Origin: Branchipolynoe longqiensis | Lineage: Eukaryota; Annelida; Polychaeta; Phyllodocida; Polynoidae | Direction: 5' to 3' | Assembly: GCA_030323885.1 (NCBI GenBank) | Contig: CM059199.1 | Span: 39,812,590-39,876,589, forward strand | DNA: 64,000 bases | In this document: piece by piece, positions 34,196-45,146 of the stretch | Layout of the letters: each line of letters begins with the position of its first letter | Numbering within the stretch: position 1 is the stretch's first letter | Notes under the pieces: generated by a model | What the model saw: the letters and a program-made list of their open reading frames with translations, nothing else | Databases searched by the model: none | Told to the model about the DNA's origin: nothing | Made by a program: the position numbers and the translations under genes

Positions 34196-34690
34196 GGGGT
34201 GTTGCAGTTTCCGCGGCACACCAGTTTGCGAGGGACACATCCATTCAAATGCATTGTCAATGGCCGTGAGTGATCTTCATACAGAAAAAGTCAAATATCT
34301 CTCAAAGTACACCACCTAGAAACAAATCGCTTGGCACACATACAGAAAACATATTCAACAAACAGATTATATTAAATTTATAATGTTAGGGTTCTTGATT
34401 GCTATTAATTTTGAATAAAACTAATGTTTTGCACTGCGCATACCGTCAAACTCAAGGCATTGTCAATGGTCGTGAGCAATCTTCATACAGAAAATACAGA
34501 AAAAGTGAAATATCTCTAAAACCACACCACCTACAAACAAATCGCTTGGCACACATATGGAAAATATCTTTACCAAAAAGATTATATTAAATTTATAAGG
34601 TTAGTTTTGATGCTGTTCGATTTTGACACATGCGCAGAAGCGATGTGTCCCTCGCAAAATGGTGTGCCGCGGAAACTGCAACACTGGAGT
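34196..34690. mobile_element. MITE-G2, second copy
   Basis: GTTGCAGTTTCCGCGGCACA...GGGACACATCC at the left and GATGTGTCCCTCGCAAAATG...GCCGCGGAAACTGCAACAC at the right form long inverted repeats; the core again holds two tandem units. Confidence 0.78.
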
Positions 34691-34737
34691 GGGAACGACG
34701 CCAGCTCCAATTCCAAACATGAGGTTGACTTATGTTG

Positions 34738-34962
34738 ATGCCCGTGCTGGTAGATCGTGGGGTCGTGGGTTCAAACCCTGGCCAAGTCAAACCAATGACT
34801 TAAAAATTGATACTTGTCACTTCCTAGCCTGGCGCTTGGCATTAATAGGTTAGGGCAAGGACTGGTGTGCTCAGTGTAAGGATAATGTGACTGAGTGGGA
34901 TACCAGTTCATGGTACCCGTCCTGATATGACCTCAGATGTTGCTAGGACGTAAAACAACAAA
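34738..34962 (+). mobile_element. SINE-A with internal deletion
   Basis: B-box side of the head, body start, then a jump to the tail (CCGTCCTGATATGACCTCAG) and ACGTAAAACAACAAAC. Confidence 0.72.
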
Positions 34963-35010
34963 CAAAAACATATAATGATGCTCTGCAAAAATTGTGTTTT
35001 CTTTCAAAAT

Positions 35011-35082
35011 GCCCCCAATGAGGATTAAACTCATGACCCCTGCTTTACGAGACCAGTGTTCTAGCCACTGAGCTATGGGAGC
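35011..35082 (-). tRNA. tRNA-Thr-CGT: tRNA-Thr (CGT)
   Basis: A 72-nt minus-strand cloverleaf: acceptor GCTCCCA pairs fully with TGGGGGC (one G-T), D arm TAGCTCAGTGGCTAGA, anticodon loop CTCGTAA (CGT), T stem ATGAG/CTCAT perfect. One mismatch sits in the anticodon stem (CTGGT/AGCAG) and the T loop reads TTTAATC rather than TTCAATC, which weakens the B box. TTTT occurs directly after the 3' end. Probably a gene, possibly early decay. Confidence 0.75.
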
Positions 35083-35458
35083 ATGCTCATTCCTGGAGCA
35101 TGGATAGATTTGTGCAAATCGAGTGTGATATATATTTTTTAATTTAAGCATATTCTTTTCTTTTCAACTAAAACAGAAGAAAAATCCTCAACTGACACAG
35201 TTTCGCCAGTGTGTGAATGCGGGAATGCACAGAAAGCGCACTGGATCGCTTCAACCCTCGCATTTACATATAATGTAGCCATAGGTAGGAAGTGAATGAG
35301 GATATACAATATTACATAGTAGTCGCGATAACGCAAACACATAATATAAACTTGTTATTGAGTACTCTCGTTGAGGTTTGCTAGTAAAACGTTGAATGTT
35401 TAGCAGTTTAGATTAATGTGGTGTTTTTGTTTGATTAGTGAATTGTCTCAGTAATTAG

Positions 35459-35686
35459 CCAGACGGGATGGCTGAATGAGTTAGAGCATCCGTCTCCCAT
35501 GTTAATAGATTGTGGGATTGTGGGATCGAATCCCGGTCGAGTCAAACCGATGACTTAAAAATTTATACTTGTCGCTTCCTAGCCAGACACTTGGCATTAT
35601 TAGGATAGGGTAAGGAGCAGTGGAATGAGGAAGACCAGTCATCTGCGACTGAAAATTCCCCTGCTTAAACAACTAAACAACAACAA
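35459..35686 (+). mobile_element. chimeric SINE: SINE-A head, SINE-B tail
   Basis: Head and first body segment are SINE-A (AGACGGGATGGCTGAATGAG to TTATTAGGATAGGG), then at about 35613 it switches to the SINE-B end: AGCAGTGGAATGAGGAAGAC, CCCCTGCTTAAACAACTAAA, followed by CAACAACAAC. Confidence 0.78.
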
Positions 35687-35723
35687 CACAATTTAAATGG
35701 GTTGAGAAGAGCTGGTCATGTTA

Positions 35724-36302
35724 TGGTGCTGTCACATTACGACGTTTCTCGCCAATGCGCGTCGACGTGTGTGACTTTTTGGCGAAATGTCGGGACACAT
35801 CAGGAAGCGTTACGCACGCGTTAGGCGCACGTTGGTACACGTTGATGGATGGCGACGGTCGGCGAGGATCGGCGGCGCGCGTTGTGGCATATCGAAAGTT
35901 TTGTGCTTGCACAAAACTTTTGACGTGTTCCAACGTGTGGGTGCCAATGTTATGGCTATGTTAGGGGAGGTCGAAATACGTTAAAGGCGCTGGAAGATCG
36001 TTATGCGAACAGTAGGCGGACGCCGCGCATGCGTGAGGCTCGTTCCCACATATTGCACCAAACTGGTGCATTGTTGTTTTACATCCTAGCAACATCTAAG
36101 GTCATATTAGGACGGTGCACCAAACTTTTTTGTTTTTTTTCCTCACGCGTCGAAATAGGTTACCACAACGTCGGCCGCACGCTACCAACATGTTGTGCTG
36201 ACGTCAAACTTTTTCCCACCGCACCGCAAAGTTTGACATTTCTTGACTTGTTGGCGCGTTGGCGGCAAGCCGGCTAGATATGTCGTAGTGTGACAGGGCT
36301 AT
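35724..36302. mobile_element. word-iterated TIR element, TTA-type target
   Basis: TGCTGTCACATTACGACG at the left and CGTAGTGTGACAGGGC at the right. GGCGCGC, GCGTTGG and ACGTGTTCCAACG words recur. Flanks are TTA and TAA. Confidence 0.72.
36071..36113 (-). mobile_element. SINE-A tail-only insertion inside the 35.7-kb element
   Basis: 43 bp of tail (ACATCCTAGCAACATCTAAG) flanked by GGTGCA on both sides (36065-36070, 36114-36119). Confidence 0.65.
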
Positions 36303-36683
36303 AAAGTATAAAGTCAGACTGGTTAGAATACCCACGTTGGATGGTGAGGAGGAAGGACATGACGAGGTGTGTGTGTGTTGTGATTGGCTGTCAGCTTGGA
36401 GGCCAGCCAATTAGAGCAGGCGAGACAGAATGAGGGCTGTGATTGGCTGGAGACCTGGGAGGGGTGTGTGCTTTACTGCCCACTCTGCCACCAGCAATGA
36501 ACGGGAATGAACTCCCTCCATTTATTCAACCCACTGCATATAGCTTGGTTTAAGACAACATGCATAATCTTTTCCTATTCAGTATCATCTATAGTAATAT
36601 AGGCAATGCATTTCTGCAATATGATCTGATATGTTTAGCTGATAACAATGAATGGGTAGATTTCAAAACATATGTCAGTACCC
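36303..36683. other. stretch with no recognised gene
   Basis: Contains a local repeat GTGATTGGCTG at 36378 and 36438. Nothing else recognised. Confidence 0.4.
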
Positions 36684-36774
36684 AGACGGCCGTTTATACT
36701 TTTGACGGCGTGTGACGCATTCAACGTTATGCCAGTTAGCGCCATGTGATGGTGCAAAAAGTATAAATGGGGGC
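36684..36774. mobile_element. small inverted-repeat element
   Basis: GGCCGTTTATACTTTTGACG and GCAAAAAGTATAAATGGGGG are near inverted repeats 90 bp apart. Confidence 0.45.
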
Positions 36775-36989
36775 ATGTGTATGTGATTGGCAAAAAATCT
36801 AGGCTCCATGATTCTATCAAGCTTCTTGCGCCTGTGCATGTGGCATTTCAACCGAGGAGGTTAGTGCACCTCATTACACTCAGCCACCTGGAACTGCAAG
36901 TCTCATAATTACAATTACAAACACACACTTCCAGTATTTACACATGACAGGTTGGTTAAACACCATATTGTACATAATATGTACAATAT

Positions 36990-37195
36990 CCTATCGGTAT
37001 TAATAGAATAGGTCAAGGACTGGTTTGCTCAGCATCCAGATAATGTGACTGATTGGGACATCAGGAGGTAGTGATAGTGGTCTGGTCTAGCAGTGGGGCA
37101 ACACTATAGTCACCATGAGTGTGTAGTATCACAATTAATTCAGTACCTAAACTAGTATGATGTTAAATGCTGCCAGGACGTGAATCCCAAATAAA
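36990..37195 (+). mobile_element. SINE-A, body and tail
   Basis: Starts at the TTAATAGAATAGGTCAAGG segment; tail CCAGGACGTGAATCCC. Confidence 0.65.
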
Positions 37196-37234
37196 CAAAA
37201 CTTTATGCATGAACTGGATCTTCTATCATGTAAA

Positions 37235-37574
37235 CCAGACGGGATGGCCGAATGAGTTACAGCGTCCGTCTCCCATGATGGGAGATCGTGGGGTCATGGT
37301 TTCGAACCCTGGTCGAGTCAAACCAGTGACTTAAAGATTGATACTTGTTGCTTCCTAGCCTGCCACTCGACATTATTAGGATAGGGCAAGGACTGGTTGG
37401 CTCAGTGCCAGGATAATGTGACTGAGTGGGATATCAGGTCATGGTGCTGGTGGCCTGGTCTTCCAGTGGGGCAGCACTATAAAGTTACCATGAGTGCGCA
37501 CTGTCACAAGTTGGTACCCATCCTAATATGACATTAGATGTTGCTAGGAGGTAAAACAACAACAAACAAACAAA
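37235..37574 (+). mobile_element. SINE-A, full length
   Basis: Head from CCAGACGGGATGGCCGAATG with B box GTTTCGAACCC, complete body, and tail to GTAAAACAACAACAAACAAA. Confidence 0.85.
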
Positions 37575-37799
37575 TATATCATATAATGTGATGATACAAA
37601 CCCTCAATGTGCATCCGTCTAATTACGTTAGCCTCCATTCCTTTACAAATCCTGAAAGAATTGTATTCAGTGTTACTAAAAAAAAACACTTGGAGAAATG
37701 GTGTAAAAGGAATGAGTAAGCAAAAAAGCAAACCTCTATGTTTAAGGCAGTAATATATAAGGTCGGAAACGGCATTGTGTTCGGTTGATGTTTTATTTA

Positions 37800-38275
37800 T
37801 ATATTACTCCAACCATTAGTCCACAGCTGGTTCATCAAAGGTTGTGGTCTGTGCTGTCCTGTCTGTGTGCGAAAGTGCATATGAAGAGTTCAGGTGCAAA
37901 ACCATGTAAAGGCCAATCCAAAAATGGAGAGAAACATTGGAATCAAACCCTCAAACAGTTGATATTTTTATATTCCTACTGGTTTGTGTATTGCTCCATG
38001 ACCATGTGATCACATAAAAAGTGGAATTAATGAGCTTTGAATTATTTTTCAGGTAAAATTCTTTTATTTAAACTCAATTTTTGGATTGGCGTTTACATGG
38101 ATTTGCGCCTGAACTCGACAAATATAAGACCCCTTGCTGCTTATCAGAAACAGTAGCCTATGTGGCCGCAATGGGATTCCTCCAAAGAAATATGTCAGAA
38201 TGACCATCTATTTGATGTCCAATAGCTGATGATAAAAACCAATGTACTCTCGAGGCGGTGTTAAATAAAACAAGC
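37800..38275 (+). mobile_element. SINE-C split by a MITE-D insertion
   Basis: The 5' part (CCACAGCTGGTTCATCAAAG to AAAGTGCATAT) and the 3' part (ATATAAGACCCCTTGCTGCT to GGCGGTGTTAAATAAAACAAG) join across the MITE. The uninterrupted copy at 10755 has the expected GTGCATATAAAAG. Confidence 0.82.
37883..38117. mobile_element. MITE-D inserted in SINE-C
   Basis: GAAGAGTTCAGGTGCAAAAC to GATTTGCGCCTGAACTCG. ATAT is present at both junctions, a possible target duplication. Confidence 0.78.
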
Positions 38276-38289
38276 TTATATATATATAT

Positions 38290-38940
38290 ATATATTATTA
38301 TGCAGATAACAAACAAAGAGGTGTCGATTAGTTCCTACAATGGACACTAGGTGCGGGTCTGTGTGGAGACTTAAAAAGGAGCGTGTCTCATGCCAGAGGG
38401 TGATCAGCCGGCTTATTTCGTGGGGGAGCCGGTAGGGGGCCTCTGATGTCTGGTCCGGTGGGGCATTTCATTGCGGGTGCTATAACCGATTGGTGAATTG
38501 GGTACAACATGCAATGGTCCAATGTGCCCGCGCCACAACCAGGGAGCAGGTCACGTCATCGAGACTGGTGGTCGCATTGAACACCGGAAGGCGTTAACCA
38601 ATGAGTGCGCAGTTTACAAACAAAAAATGATAGACATAGTGGAACTGGTTGAACTTGGATTTGATAATGAGATATACATATTGGGTGCATATAACAGGAA
38701 TTTGTTAGTGAGTGGTACAGTCAAGCGGCTGAACCATGACAGCTGAATAGGCCAGGTGGCAGCACCAGGCAAGGCAGAGAGCCTGTCCATTCCCTTGAGT
38801 TGTTAAGTGTCAATAGTTGTGAGGTGTCAAGACAAGGTGCCAAGCAGAGGCACAGTTCAAGGTTAATCAGATTACTGATAATTATACTTGTATAATGCTT
38901 ATGCAGCACATAATTATGAAGCTTATTTCAGCATTTATTT
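38290..38940. other. stretch with no recognised gene
   Basis: Begins after a TA microsatellite (38277-38297). An 82-codon open frame at 38498-38746 has no motif I recognise and is likely chance. Confidence 0.4.
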
Positions 38941-38944
38941 GTAT

Positions 38945-39262
38945 GGGTGTTTTTTTTTGTCCATTAGTTGTTTAAGCAGGGGAAATTTCAGTCATAGACG
39001 ACTGGTCTTCCTCATTCCACTGCTGGTCAATAGAAAGCCTGAGCCTACACTTTTACCAACCCAAGGGATTTTTAACCTCCCACACCACATAGACATGGTA
39101 TGAGAGCAACCGGCCTTTGATGACGCTCTAAGTTGTACACAGCGGTGGAAATCCAAATTGGCAGAGCTGGGGGCACAGGGAATCGAACCACAGACCCTCA
39201 GATTAGGAGTCTGACCTAGAAAAAAGTCAGACACTCTAACCACTCCGCTACAGAGAACGCCA
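38945..39262 (-). mobile_element. SINE-B, full length
   Basis: Minus-strand copy: poly-T edge, CCATTAGTTGTTTAAGCAGG, body, and a tRNA-like head at about 39180-39262 (B box GAATCGAACC; anticodon-loop region TTAGGAGTC; A-box side CTCTAACCACTCCGC). The head has an insertion GACCTAGAAAAAAGTC after the anticodon. Confidence 0.82.
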
Positions 39263-39409
39263 TGTTTATTTCCATCACATACACTGTCTTCATAATAGCA
39301 GGACAGTTCTTTGTAGCGACCAACCACCATAGCCCATAATACTGAACTTATTATAGCTAATCCACTAACACACTATAAACTCCTTGATAATCTAGCAGAT
39401 ATGCCTTAC

Positions 39410-39764
39410 TTAAAGTTGCATAGTCCGATGGTTTTGAGTTTGTATCCTTTTTCTGAGATAAAAATATTAAATTGATCGTTATAATCTACCTTATTTTAGG
39501 TTGAAGTAACTTTTATCGTAAATGTGTAAGTTTTGAGATATTTGAAATTCAAGAATGTTAAATTAGTTTTGGCAAACATGCCAAAACTCTGACACGATAG
39601 GCTCAAGCAGTAATAGGTTCTATTAAATTGTTTCAATATCCCATTCCATGTGGCAACAAATGCTTAATAAGTGCATCAATATCTGAGTTAGATATATAGA
39701 GTCAAATCTATATAATTATTTTGGTTTTGAAAATGTGATGCTTCATCAGACTATGCAGCCTTAA
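39410..39764. mobile_element. TTAA MITE (family E), complete
   Basis: TTAA-AGTTGCATAGTCCGATGG to CATCAGACTATGCAGCC-TTAA, with GGCAAACATGCCAAAACTCT inside. Its right TTAA overlaps the target site of the next element. Confidence 0.8.
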
Positions 39765-40200
39765 GCCCATGTCACACCTCGCTGGATTGAGGAAACGGAC
39801 AAAAAACAAACAAATTCCGTTGATATTTGGCAAAGTCTGGTTTGTGTCCGTTGCATATCAATTGCATATCCGTTGATATCCGTTGATATCCAGCCCGATC
39901 CGTTACAAGTTTTGAACACGCACAAAACTTGGAGCGGATGCCGCCGGATTGACGTCTATGGTTCTTGTCCAGTTTGAGTCCGCTTTGTCCACTTACAGGC
40001 TGTTGGCTATCCGTTCATGTCCGTTTCATGTCCGTTTCATGTCCGTTTCATGTCCGTGTCATGTCCGTTTCATGTCCGTTCTTCCAGCCGCCTTTGACCC
40101 GATATCGCAACATTTTGACACATTTTAATACATTTTGATACTTATCACGCCCAAACATCACCGGGCTAGACAATTATGTCCGTTGCTCATCCGGCCGGAA
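39765..40200. mobile_element. word-iterated element (TCCGTTTCATG), right end lost
   Basis: AGCCCATGTCACACCTCGC follows TTA. The inside iterates CCGTTGATATCC and the 11-bp CATGTCCGTTT (five or more copies, 40013-40082). The matching right TIR is not seen. Confidence 0.6.
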
Positions 40201-40465
40201 AACCAGTGCCTCAGCGCTGAAAAAAAATGTATGTTCTGATGAATAAACTGTTTTAGCCACATACAAAAATAGAAACAAAAAGGAGGTAGAAGCATAAAGG
40301 ATGGGGGGTAGGGGTGGGGCGCATAGAGGATGTGGTATACTGCGCAGATGGGGGCAGCTATTGACCATGCCTACCACTGCTAAGCTGCCGCTAATGGGGG
40401 TAGCATGAACTACTGTTGCACTGGCAGTTTAGTATGCAGATATGCCCTACATGATAAAGGTCTTA

Positions 40466-41205
40466 TACCCCTGTCACACTACGACGTAACGAGCCAACGT
40501 GAGCCTAACGTGATGATTTTTCGTCATTACGTTGCCGTACGTTGGGTCACGTTATGATGACATCATAATGACGTTAGAGTGACGTCGAGCTACGTCATGT
40601 TACGTCGTGTTACGTCGGCGCGCGTCGAGGTTTTGAACCTGTTCAAAACTTTCGACGTATCTCAACGTGAAGCCGTTACGTTGGGATGACGTGACAATGA
40701 CGTTAGGTTGACGTTCCGCGATCGTTATAGCAGCGTAAATGACGTTAGAGTCACGTTATGTCACGTCAGACCGACGGCCCGGGTGGGAGCAACGTGTGGG
40801 CAGCGTTTTGCACGTTACGGTCACGTTACGGTCACGTTACGGTCACGTTACGGTCACGTTACGGTCACGTTACGGTCACGGTTACGGTCACGTTACGGTC
40901 ACGTTACGGTCACGTTACGGTCACGTTACGGTCACGTTACGGTGGCGTTACGGTCACGTTACGTCCACGTCGCACCCGTTACGGCGACGTTACGCTCACG
41001 TTACACTAACGCCCGGTCACGTCGCCAATTACCCCTCCCCCCTAACGTTGTCACGTTACAGCTAAGGTCACGACGTACACCCACGTTACTTTCACGTTAG
41101 GCTCACGTCCACAATTTGCATATTACGCCCATAACGTCGACGTAATATAATTATTTTCACGTTCTGCCTACGCTGACGTAGTCACGTCGTAGTGTGACAG
41201 GGCCA
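40466..41205. mobile_element. word-iterated TIR element (GGTCACGTTAC array)
   Basis: CCCCTGTCACACTACGACG at the left and CGTCGTAGTGTGACAGGG at the right, with TTA on both sides (40463-40465, 41206-41208). Centre 40810-40950 is about a dozen copies of the 11-mer GGTCACGTTAC; both flanks are looser ACGT-rich versions. The predicted RSRYGHVTVTL frames are repeat artefacts. Confidence 0.82.
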
Positions 41206-41469
41206 TTAGAGAAGATTTCCACTATCAACCTCCACCCTTTGATATCAGTGCACGGGTTAATGTTGAGGTTAACAACTCACAATGGATGATGTTATGTGGG
41301 AAAGGGTCTTCATATGGAGAATGTCTATTATCAATTTGCGATATGATGATAGTGGAAGAACTGACCAATTATCGCTCAAGTATAGAAGTATACACTATAC
41401 TTGGTATCGTGAAGGGGCGGCTCAAAATAGGAAACATTTTTGTTGAAGATTTATACTGCCTATCATGGA

Positions 41470-41744
41470 TAAGCCTGAATAGGCTTGTTTTCACCATTAG
41501 ACAGTTTGTCGATAGAAAGCCCGAGCCTACACGTTTACCGACCCAAGGGATTTTTAACCTCCCACACCACATAGACATGGTATGAGAGCAACTGGCCTTT
41601 GATGAGGCTGTAAGTTATACACAGCGGTGGAAATCCAAATAGGCAGAGGTGAGGGCACAGGGAATCAAACCACTGACCTTCAGATTAGGAGTCCGACCTA
41701 GAAAAAAGTCAGACACTCTAACCACTCCGCCACAGAGAACGCCC
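41470..41744 (-). mobile_element. SINE-B with alternative tail
   Basis: Head and body as at 38945, but after CTTTCTATCGAC (minus) the tail reads AAACTGTCTAATGGTGAAAA and AAGCCTATTCAGGCTTATCC, as in the copy at 56208, instead of the CAGCAGTGGAATGAGG tail. Confidence 0.75.
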
Positions 41745-41749
41745 CATTG

Positions 41750-42398
41750 CGTATGTATGTGTCCGAGTTAAACTAACTCGGCGAGGTTAAAGTCGCCTGC
41801 ACTAACCCCATGCGAAAGGAGGGTTAAAGGTGGGGTTAGGCACAGATTCTGGCCAAATCTATTCAATGCGATCATATTTAACAGAATTACATACACAATA
41901 AGTGAAATTTTATCAATTTAACCCTAAATTCGAACCCTCCTTAAGGCTACCGCCGCATTGGCGGCGATATTAATAGTTATATTTTCGAATCGACGAACGT
42001 AAAGTAAACAAATCGCCGCAACGATGTCGCTTTCCATACTGGCGGCGGCGGCGGTTTGTTGACTGTAAGTTCGTCGATTCGAAAATATAACTATTAATAT
42101 CGCCACCAATGCGGCGGTAGCCTTAAGGAGGGTTCGAATTTAGGGTTAAATTGATCAAATTTCACTTATTATGTATGTAATTCTATTAAATATGATAGCA
42201 TTTAATATATTTGAGCCTAATATATGGCTACAAACTCAGAGGGATTTCCCAAATCTATAAATAACTGAAACTTTAGCTCACTCGGGCGCGCTTTGGACTC
42301 ATACATCCCCCGTGACACATTTGGAACTCTGGGGTTAGCTAACCCGGCACCCTCCTTTAACCCAGGTGAGGTTAAAAATTGGCTCATACATATGGGCC
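41750..42398. mobile_element. large palindromic MITE, family P, copy 2
   Basis: Right end CATACATATGGGCC-CAG; left end eroded. Central palindrome 41855-42215 with two arms of about 170 bp. Both arms carry CCCTCCTTAAGG and GCATTGG in place of the copy-1 bases. Confidence 0.8.
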
Positions 42399-42539
42399 CA
42401 GGTCTTCTAGAAGCAAGTCCAACCAGCAACTCACCCTCTAATGCCATTGGTGAGATTTAATGATGTGGATGAATGATTTAATCAATAAGCGGGCACTTGG
42501 ATTTTTAACCCACCAATCCAATCCAATGAAAACCTTGTG

Positions 42540-43123
42540 GAACTCCATAATACTCCTACGGATAGACTACTGTTCACAACTGTGAATACCGACTTCTAAA
42601 GGACAAAGCTAGAGTCACTGCAATGAAGCTTCACATTATATATCGAAGACACCAAGAGCCTCAATGTGAACGTCCATGTGAGAGATATCAAATTATATAC
42701 ACCTGGAAGGCGAAGTACAAAACTATGGCATAACAATGTATCATTCAAAAAGATATGGTACACTTGGTAAGGTACCAGCAATAAATACAAAAGCCTCACA
42801 ATCAACAAGAACACTGAGGGAAGGAAGTCTTTCTTTCCGAGGAGTACAGCTCCTCAATACAATGCCAGCTTAAATTAGAAATCAATCAAACTGCAGTGTA
42901 CAATCATTCAAAAGGCAGCTTGACAAGGTGTTAATAACAATACCAGATGAACCACAGATTCCAGGATACACCTAGCTAATGCCAGCAGATTCAAACTCAT
43001 TACTGCACATGACAAAACTGAACAGAGCATCCTCACCACATGTGATGGGCTCTGATGGTGGAGTTTCCGACTTGGCATGAGCATATAGCTCAAACACTCT
43101 AATCTAATCTAATCTAATCTAAT
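42540..43123 (+). pseudogene. LINE 3' end, RT C-terminal region decayed
   Basis: Translated across frameshifts, the plus strand gives DYCSQLWIP-like, RRHQEPQCERPCERYQIIY (with insertions), then REGSLSFRGVQLLNTMPA, FKRQLDKVL and IPDEPQIPGY. This succession (EYCSQLW-like, RERYQIIYxWK, FxGxxLxNxxP, FKxxLDxxL, PDxPxxxGY) is the C-terminal tail of CR1/L2-type LINE reverse transcriptases. It ends in a TCTAA repeat (43099-43121), a LINE tail. No intact frame and no RT catalytic motif. Confidence 0.75.
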
Positions 43124-43239
43124 AGCACCTCCCACAACCCAACCCAGCATGGTCAAGCTGTAGCATTATACTTGCACACATGTACATGCCAGCTTATGGC
43201 ATTTCTCCACCTCAACCAGGTCACACCTCAACTAACACT

Positions 43240-43418
43240 GCAAGGACTGGTTGGGTCATTGTTAGGATAATTTGACTGAGTGGGATATTAGGTCATGGTG
43301 TTGGTGGCTTGGTCTCCCAGTGGGGCAGCACTATAAAGTCACCATGAGTGTGCACTGTCACAAATCGGTACCCGTCCTGATGTGACCTTAGATGTTGCCA
43401 GGACGTAAAACCCCAACA
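43240..43418 (+). mobile_element. SINE-A, body and tail
   Basis: GCAAGGACTGGTTGGGTCAT through GATTTGACTGAGTGGGATAT-like body to CCAGGACGTAAAAC. Confidence 0.72.
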
Positions 43419-43434
43419 ACCAACCAACTTGCAG

Positions 43435-44215
43435 TTACTTTGCACCTAAAAACACATAACACACCTTCTGATGACCAAACTTGGTAGGATTCTTGCTAGA
43501 CATTTGTTTCTAATGTCGATTGCAGTGAAAGTTTTCTAGCAGATATTTTACATTAGCTAAAATTCCACTTCATATATGTGTACTGACCACCTCCCCCGAC
43601 CTCCTGTCTGGAAGCTGAAGCTGTGACTTGGTATGCTGGGTTGCATCTTCAGGCCTTCCTCAGGGATCATTGCAACTTGTAATACCGGTAATAACAAAAA
43701 AGTATGTAGAAAATGAAAGTGGCAGTCTCCAAGCACTCAGGCGGTTGTCAAGGTAGCACGCTATGCAATTCTGGGAGTGCTGACCGATAGACTACATCAC
43801 CATTCCAGCAGAGCGGTGCATTGTGGGATGTGTAGAAGAAAAACAAACCTGCGAGAAGCACATGGCACATGCTAATACACTTGATGCAGCTATGAAAGTG
43901 CTAGTTTCAGCCCATCTCAGCTCTTGTTTGAAACATAGAATACCAACTAAAAAATATATATATAAGAAATTAAAATATTAACCTTTTATCCAGCATTGCA
44001 TTTAGATCAATATAATCAGCACATCTGATGCCATGTGCATTTAGATTTAGACAAATCTGGGCACTCAGACTAGTGTTAGAGCTATAGCCAGAGTCAGTTT
44101 TGCTTATTTTATTAATGTTTTTATTGATATCCCATGGTTACTGACATATGTAGAACTAGAAAATGAGTAGGGTTAATCAGATATTGGTTATATATTTCTC
44201 TGAAACAAGTGTATG
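43435..44215. other. stretch with no recognised gene
   Basis: No element boundary, tRNA or coding similarity recognised. Confidence 0.4.
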
Positions 44216-44221
44216 TTGACA

Positions 44222-44520
44222 CATTTTGCATTTTAATATCTAAAACAAGAATTGATAATGGTAATGTGGATATCAGCCTTAAAGTGACTGATTGTTTTGT
44301 GTGGAATTGTATGTTTCTTAGCTCGAATTGTTTAACTATGGCTAGTTTTGTCTTAGATATATTCATCAGATCAGTATAGTGCATGTGTGCATACATGTTT
44401 ATGCCAAATTCTTATGTATTTCTATTCATTTTGAATAAAATTGAAGTTATTCCATATGTGTATCGGCAAACTCAATGGCTGTACGCATTTGCTTTGCTGC
44501 CAACGCCATTTTTGGTGCAT
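44222..44520. repeat. core shared with 21545-21815
   Basis: GGAATTGTATGTTTCTTAGC, ATGCCAAATTCTTATGTATT and TTTTGAATAAAATTGAAGTT match the core of the 20.7-kb element. Confidence 0.65.
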
Positions 44521-44674
44521 GCGCAGTCGGAACGGTGATCTCGTCTATTGACGCTATTCATGCCGCGGCCATGTTGAAACCTTACCGAGGCCATGTATGC
44601 ATCTGTGAGGCACCACTGTATGAAAAGTAATGTGAATACTTTTTCGTTGATCAATACCTCTCGAAATCACTCAA

Positions 44675-45146
44675 ATTTGAGGGTATTCATTTTTTACCCT
44701 ACCAGATTCATCTTTGCATACCTGTTTTCTATCTATTGGCCAATTTTCACAAAGATTGGGTGACCCTTGCATGGTGATTTTCCCATTCTTTAACTACAAT
44801 GTGATTGTCAACTTCAAATCTGCATAGTTATGCTGGTATCATGTAATGCAGCACTGTCAGCGTAGTTATCTGTGTAACACAGTTAAACAACTAGTCTTAG
44901 TAATTACAAATTAATAAAAAGCTTTAAAAGGGTCAAAATATATTTTTTAAATATATATATATTAAGAAAGTTGTGCAATTTTGAATTTAAGAAAAGATTG
45001 GCAACCAGGTTGAGCGACTTTGTTGACATCACTTACTGAAATGCATCTGATCATCACTCAATTTTCATGAAAATTGACCAATAGATAGAAAAAATGTATG
45101 CAAAAATGTATATGATCGTTTAAAATGTGAATATCTTCAAATTTTA
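44675..45146. mobile_element. MITE with about 80-bp terminal inverted repeats
   Basis: AAATTTGAGGGTATTCAT, TTTGCATACCTGTTTTCT and ATCTATTGGCCAATTTTCA at the left are mirrored by TGAAAATTGACCAATAGAT, AAAAATGTATGCAAA and GAATATCTTCAAATTT at the right. Confidence 0.72.

Noticed and set aside
38498..38746. 82-codon frame of mixed composition
   Set aside because: No recognised motif, no second copy, no flanking splice or promoter signal; length is within chance.
39170..39262. Apparent tRNA gene on the minus strand
   Set aside because: It is the tRNA-like head of SINE-B, with the same insertion after the anticodon in the other copies.
40708..41100. RSRYGHVTVTL repeat protein in three overlapping frames
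   Set aside because: An 11-bp repeat inside a MITE; the same peptide appears in each frame because 11 is not a multiple of three.
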